From contig NZ_FXYY01000014.1 of the NCBI RefSeq assembly GCF_900169165.1, forward strand, positions 1-64,000: 64,000 nucleotides of DNA. Reading direction: 5' to 3'. Under the pieces are notes generated by a model. It ran no database searches and was not told the origin of the DNA. It was given only the letters and a program-made list of their open reading frames with translations. The translations under genes and the position numbers were made by a program. Positions within the stretch are counted from its first letter, which is position 1, and each line of letters starts with the position of its first letter. This DNA is from Brevibacterium linens ATCC 9172. GTDB taxonomy: Bacteria > Actinomycetota > Actinomycetes > Actinomycetales > Brevibacteriaceae. Shown one piece after another: positions 60,352 through 64,000 of this stretch.

Positions 60352-61440
60352 GACGTCGATGAGCTGTTGGAGTTTGTCCGCACCGCCGCCGTTGTCGATC
60401 GTCTCCACCGCAGTCTCGAGCTTGAGCGCCAGGCGCTCGGTGAACGTGCCCACAGCCGATTCGTCGGCGGCCACGAGAGCCGCCGCGGCATTGATGGCCA
60501 CGATGTCGCGCACGGCTGATCGCTCACCGTCGAGGACAGCCCGGGTGATGGCGGCATTCTCGTCCGGACCGCCTCCGCGCAGATCGTCCTTCGTCGCCCG
60601 CTCGATGCCGAGGTCGAGTGCGTCGAAGGTGGTGTGCTCTATCTCGCCGTGACGGACCTCCCACACATCGTTGACGGCAGTGTTGCTCAGCTCGTCGAGT
60701 CCGTCTTGAGACCGGAACACCACGGCCTGGTGACCGCGCTTGGCCAAGGTTCCGACGACGAGCGGGGCCATCTGGGCGTCGGCGACTCCGATGGCCGTAT
60801 GCCGCGCCCGGGCGGGGTTCGTCAGGGGTCCGAGGATGTTGAACGCTGTGGGAACGTTGATCTGTCGCCGGACTGCCGCGACGAACTGCATCGAGGGATG
60901 GAAGACGTTGGCGAAGCAGAAGGCCAGCCCGACCTCTTGGGCGATCTGACCGGTCTGTTCGGGTGTGATGTCGAACCGCACCCCGAGTGCTTCGAGCACA
61001 TCGGCGGAGCCGGACGCCGAGGACGTCGCACGGTTGCCGTGTTTGACGACGCGCTGCCCGGTCGCGGAGATGATCATGGCCGCGGTCGAGGAGATGTTCG
61101 CCGTCTTCGCACGGTCCCCGCCGGTGCCGACGATGTCGACGGAGTCTTCGAGCCCGGGAAGGGGCACAGCGTGGTCCATCATCGCCGCCACCAGCCCGGC
61201 GATCTCTTCGACCGTCTCGCCCTTTGTGTGGTGGGCGGCCAAGAATGCGGCCATTGTCACATCGGGGGTCTTGCCCGACATGATCTGGTCCATCGCCCAC
61301 GCTGCCTGAACTCCGTCGAGGTCCTGCTGATGCATGAGTGCCATCAGCAGGTCGGGCCAGTTCTGAGTGGCTGCCGCGACCTCGCTGCGGGACTCCGACA
61401 CGTGCGGCGCCGGGGTGGTCAGGGGCGTGGAATCAGTCAT
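60319..61440 (-). CDS. trpD: Anthranilate phosphoribosyltransferase
   Basis: 373-residue enzyme of tryptophan synthesis that joins anthranilate to PRPP. VDIVGTGGDRAKTANISSTAAMI (GTGGD PRPP loop, near 102), KHGNRATSSASGSADVLEALG, FCFANVFHPSMQFVAAVRR and FNILGPLTNPARA are diagnostic. An N-terminal extension of about 25 residues precedes the usual start. It is convergent with the UvrC-like gene and divergent from ctaE, the same setting as Rv2192c. The other trp genes are not in the window, so trpD is separate from them. Confidence 0.94.
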   Translation of the reverse strand: MTDSTPLTTPAPHVSESRSEVAAATQNWPDLLMALMHQQDLDGVQAAWAMDQIMSGKTPDVTMAAFLAAHHTKGETVEEIAGLVAAMMDHAVPLPGLEDSVDIVGTGGDRAKTANISSTAAMIISATGQRVVKHGNRATSSASGSADVLEALGVRFDITPEQTGQIAQEVGLAFCFANVFHPSMQFVAAVRRQINVPTAFNILGPLTNPARARHTAIGVADAQMAPLVVGTLAKRGHQAVVFRSQDGLDELSNTAVNDVWEVRHGEIEHTTFDALDLGIERATKDDLRGGGPDENAAITRAVLDGERSAVRDIVAINAAAALVAADESAVGTFTERLALKLETAVETIDNGGGADKLQQLIDVSHRVAETNRS

Positions 61441-61655
61441 CCGTATGAACTCTCACTAGGCGTTCTCACCGTCCCGCAGAAGGGGACGTTCCTTACCTGC
61501 GGAATACTATCGCGACTTCGACACGCGGGCAGAAGCTGCCCCCGGAACGAGATTTCGGCACCAGATCGCGGTTTTTGCTACGTCGTGTAGAAATTTCTTT
61601 CCCGAAACCTGGGTAAAAGATGAAAACTCACCCCGAGACGGGTAATAATGGGGTT

Positions 61656-62294
61656 GTGTCAACTGCCACTGCATCTCAAACAGCGCCAGCACATCCGGTT
61701 GTCAATCGTCCGAATGTGACCACGGTGGGCTTCATCGTGTTCCTCGCGAGCGACCTGATGTTCTTTGCCGCGCTCTTCGCCATGTACTTCACCATCCGGT
61801 CCGTCGTTCCGGAGCTGTGGGAGACGAGGACCGAGATCCTCGACATCCCCTACGCTCTCGGCAACACGTTGATCCTGGTGTCGTCTTCGTTCACCTGCCA
61901 GCTCGGTGTGTTCGCAGCCGAGAGGTTCCGCCCCCGGCGGACCGGCTCGTTGTTCAACATCGCCAAATGGGGAATGGTCGAGTGGTTCTACCTCACCTTC
62001 GCCCTGGGCGCGATCTTCGTCTCCGGCCAGGTCATGGAGTACGCGACCCTCGTCAGCGAGGGCATCTCGATCAACACCGATGGCTACGGTTCCGTCTTCT
62101 ACCTGACCACTGGTTTCCACGGCATCCATGTGACCATCGGTCTCATCTGCTTCCTGCTCGTCATCGGACGTGCCTACGGGGCGAAGAAGTTCGGTCACCA
62201 CGAAGCCACATTCGCAATCTGCGTGTCCTACTACTGGCACTTCGTCGATGTCGTCTGGATCGGTCTGTTCGGCGTCATCTACCTCCTCCAATAG
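61656..62294 (+). CDS. ctaE: Cytochrome c oxidase subunit III
   Basis: 212 residues with five transmembrane helices, as in actinobacterial aa3 oxidase subunit [58 protein letters not shown] (the FHG-H-xG motif) and [14 protein letters not shown] (the conserved WHFVDVVW) are characteristic. It works in the bcc-aa3 supercomplex with QcrCAB. GTG 61656 is used because TAATAA (61643-61648) lies 7 nt upstream; ATG 61620 is the alternative. The 215-bp gap to trpD holds both promoters and no gene. Confidence 0.92.
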   Translation: MSTATASQTAPAHPVVNRPNVTTVGFIVFLASDLMFFAALFAMYFTIRSVVPELWETRTEILDIPYALGNTLILVSSSFTCQLGVFAAERFRPRRTGSLFNIAKWGMVEWFYLTFALGAIFVSGQVMEYATLVSEGISINTDGYGSVFYLTTGFHGIHVTIGLICFLLVIGRAYGAKKFGHHEATFAICVSYYWHFVDVVWIGLFGVIYLLQ

Positions 62295-62351
62295 GCGGAC
62301 TGAGATGCTCGGCCCCCAGGACTCACAACACTTCAAGCAAAGGACGATCAA

Positions 62352-63137
62352 GTGAAGCTTCTAGCAGATCGCCGCAGACATCCCATGGCGCTGGTCGCGC
62401 TGCTTCTGGTGGGACTGCTGCTGACCGGCGGAGCCTATGCACTCTTCACGCAGACTTCGAGCGCCAAGGCGGACACAGCCAGCGCCTCTGACATCGAAGA
62501 AGGCAAGAAACTCTTCGCAGCCAACTGCGCCACCTGTCACGGCATGAACGCCGAAGGCTCGAAGGCCGGCCCCGGGCTCATCGGAGTCGGCGCCGCTGCT
62601 GTTGACTTCCAGGTCGGCACCGGTCGCATGCCGCTACAGGCCAACGGCCCGCAGGCTCGTGTCAAGGAACCTCAGTTCGATGATGAGCAGACTGCTCAGC
62701 TCGCTGCCTATGTTGCTTCGCTCGGCCCAGGACCGGCAATCCCCGAGGACGAGTACCTCGATGCTTCGAAGGGCGACCCCGCTGCCGGCGGCGGTCTGTT
62801 CCGCACCAACTGCGCCATGTGCCACAACGTGGTCGGCTCCGGTGGTGCTCTGACCCGCGGCAAGTACGCACCGAACCTGTCCGAGGTCTCCGAGAAGCAC
62901 CTCTACGAAGCGATGCAGACCGGCCCGCAGAACATGCCGATCTTCAACGACGCGAACCTGACTCCCGACGACAAGCGCGATGTCATCGCCTACGTCAAGG
63001 AAGTCTCGGACAATCCCTCCCCCGGCGGATTCAAGCTCGGATCCCTGGGACCAGTGGCTGAGGGTCTGTTCATCTGGTTCTTCGGTCTTGCTGCCGTCAT
63101 CGGTCTGACAGTGTGGCTGTCTTCGAGGGCCAAGTGA
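62352..63137 (+). CDS. qcrC: Diheme cytochrome c subunit of the cytochrome bcc complex
   Basis: 261 residues. An N-terminal membrane helix (MALVALLLVGLLLTGGAYAL, 12-31) leads to two cytochrome c domains on the outside with CATCHG near 57 and CAMCHN near 155, then a C-terminal anchor helix (LFIWFFGLAAVIGLTVWL). Fused diheme QcrC passes electrons directly to the aa3 oxidase, so no soluble cytochrome c is needed. GTG start with AAAGGA 7 nt before. It lies 57 nt after ctaE and 49 nt before qcrA. Confidence 0.94.
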   Translation: MKLLADRRRHPMALVALLLVGLLLTGGAYALFTQTSSAKADTASASDIEEGKKLFAANCATCHGMNAEGSKAGPGLIGVGAAAVDFQVGTGRMPLQANGPQARVKEPQFDDEQTAQLAAYVASLGPGPAIPEDEYLDASKGDPAAGGGLFRTNCAMCHNVVGSGGALTRGKYAPNLSEVSEKHLYEAMQTGPQNMPIFNDANLTPDDKRDVIAYVKEVSDNPSPGGFKLGSLGPVAEGLFIWFFGLAAVIGLTVWLSSRAK

Positions 63138-63186
63138 GTCCGACTGTGTCGTTCACCATCAATTACGAGAAAAGACGGGGAATTCA

Positions 63187-64000
63187 ATGACCTCGAAAGA
63201 GCACTCCGGCGGCGGCAGCCAGCTCGAGGAGTTGAACGGGTTCACGAACCCAGGTCTGCCCGAGCACAAACCGCGCCTGTCCGACACGGGCCCACGCGCC
63301 GAGAAAGTCGCCGAACGACAGGTAGCCGCCTGGTTCATCCTCTCGATGATCGGAACCATCTGGTTCATCGTGGCGTACTTCCTGTTCACTCCGGGCGAAT
63401 CGATGCAGAGCATCCGCCTCCACAACATGTTCGTCGGCCTCGGTGCCGCTGTCGCGATGTTCTCCATCGGCTTCGGTGCTGTGCTCTGGGCCAAGAACCT
63501 CATGAGCGACCATGAGGGCATCGACGAACGTCATGACATCGGCGGCAGCGAAGAGGATCAGGCGATCGCGCTCGAGATCCTCCACCAGGCCAAGGAAGAG
63601 TCGGGCATCGCCCGTCGTCCCCTGCTTCGCAACACTCTCATCGCCGCACTGGCGATCGCACCGCTGCCTGCAGTCCTCGTCTTCCGCGACCTCGGACCGC
63701 TGCCGGGCGACAAGCTGTTCCACACGCTGTGGGAGAAGGGCACTCGCCTCATCCGCGATCCGGGCGGAATCCCCTCGGTGGATTCCGAGCGTCCGATCAA
63801 GGCCGACGAGGTCACGATCGGCTCGGCTTACCACGTCCTGCCTTCGGGCATCGGCGATCACGAGGCCAGCGACCACCCGATCAACGAGAAGGCCAAAGCG
63901 GCCGTGCTCCTCATGCGCATCGATCCCAAGGAACTCAAAGAGGATCCGGACCGCAAGGACTGGTCACACGACGGAATCGTCGCCTACTCCAAGATCTGCA
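63187..64000 (+). CDS. qcrA: Rieske iron-sulfur subunit of the cytochrome bcc complex (3' truncated by window)
   Basis: The first 271 residues of QcrA. The N-terminal cytoplasmic part is NGFTNPGLPEHKPRLSD, then come the actinobacterial three transmembrane helices (about 48-68, 82-102, 155-172), and the region VTIGSAYHVLPSG and DGIVAYSKIC leads to the [2Fe-2S] C-x-H motif. The window ends at the first cluster Cys, so the cluster ligands cannot be checked. A GGGGAATTCA leader with a weak site precedes ATG 63187. qcrB should follow. Confidence 0.92.
   Translation, partial: MTSKEHSGGGSQLEELNGFTNPGLPEHKPRLSDTGPRAEKVAERQVAAWFILSMIGTIWFIVAYFLFTPGESMQSIRLHNMFVGLGAAVAMFSIGFGAVLWAKNLMSDHEGIDERHDIGGSEEDQAIALEILHQAKEESGIARRPLLRNTLIAALAIAPLPAVLVFRDLGPLPGDKLFHTLWEKGTRLIRDPGGIPSVDSERPIKADEVTIGSAYHVLPSGIGDHEASDHPINEKAKAAVLLMRIDPKELKEDPDRKDWSHDGIVAYSKIC

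Larger units (their letters stand above)
40398..63023 (-). repeat. GGGGGAG heptamers, right replichore (10 copies, all - strand)
   Basis: CTCCCCC on the + strand starts at 40398, 40893, 44245, 45829, 47195, 51738, 55321, 57663, 59616 and 63017. No GGGGGAG was found on the + strand right of 38,225. Several lie in plus-strand genes (40893, 44245, 47195, 59616), so polarity again follows the replichore and points toward dif. Confidence 0.75.

Overview
The window is high-GC actinobacterial chromosome, most likely a Brevibacterium-type member of the Micrococcales (the genus is an inference). Support comes from a complete Pup-proteasome locus, the mycothiol ligase MshC, RbpA, HelY, SecA2, PafBC, a diheme QcrC, a putrescine-oxidase/permease pair and many genes that appear to start as leaderless mRNAs. 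No tRNA, rRNA, CRISPR array or prophage was seen.

Layout. 1-80: 5' end of an IS630-type transposase cut by the window edge. 0.1-9.3 kb: DUF3090, SCO1664-like kinase, mshC, PAC2 protein, HAD phosphatase, RecB-type nuclease, site-2 protease, tRNA m1A58 methyltransferase and the proteasomal ATPase Arc. 9.3-19.1 kb: DUF3054, dop, pup, prcB, prcA, pafA, two FKBP isomerases, DUF3866, pafB, pafC. 19.1-27 kb: tatA, tatC, helY, secA2 and a fused 5'-nuclease/DEDDh exonuclease. The order parallels M. tuberculosis Rv2130c to Rv2090. 27-31.9 kb: a degenerate amidohydrolase, polyprenol-phosphate mannosyltransferase, rbpA, a glycerophosphodiesterase, a small unknown protein and an RlpA-like wall protein. 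32-38.2 kb: putrescine oxidase, APC permease and AraC regulator, then VOC and a frameshifted UvrA-like gene. 38.4-38.8 kb: an Rpf-like muralytic protein.

38,973-39,000 is a strong match to the actinobacterial dif (XerCD) site. The heptamer GGGGGAG occurs 16 times on the + strand left of it and never right of it; its complement CTCCCCC occurs 10 times right of it and never left. Every copy therefore points at dif, as FtsK-orienting (KOPS) sequences do. I read this as the chromosome terminus, with 1-39 kb and 39-64 kb on opposite replichores.

Right of dif: a decayed DUF1801 gene, a DUF4442 hotdog protein, a mycothiol-dependent isomerase-like protein, and a four-gene operon of two uncharacterised membrane proteins (DUF5058 and partner) with an M20 amidohydrolase and an amidase. 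This operon is the best candidate here for an undescribed uptake-and-hydrolysis system. Then come ferritin, an AEC carrier, hsp20 behind an HspR operator, a methyltransferase, aspartate aminotransferase, 3-hydroxybutyryl-CoA dehydrogenase, an atypical peptide deformylase, pyruvate carboxylase, a ParA-like ATPase, an FtsR-like MerR regulator, acyltransferase, esterase, a small membrane protein, a DEDDh/UvrC-like nuclease, trpD, ctaE, qcrC and the start of qcrA. The order from the nuclease to qcrA matches M. tuberculosis Rv2191-Rv2195.
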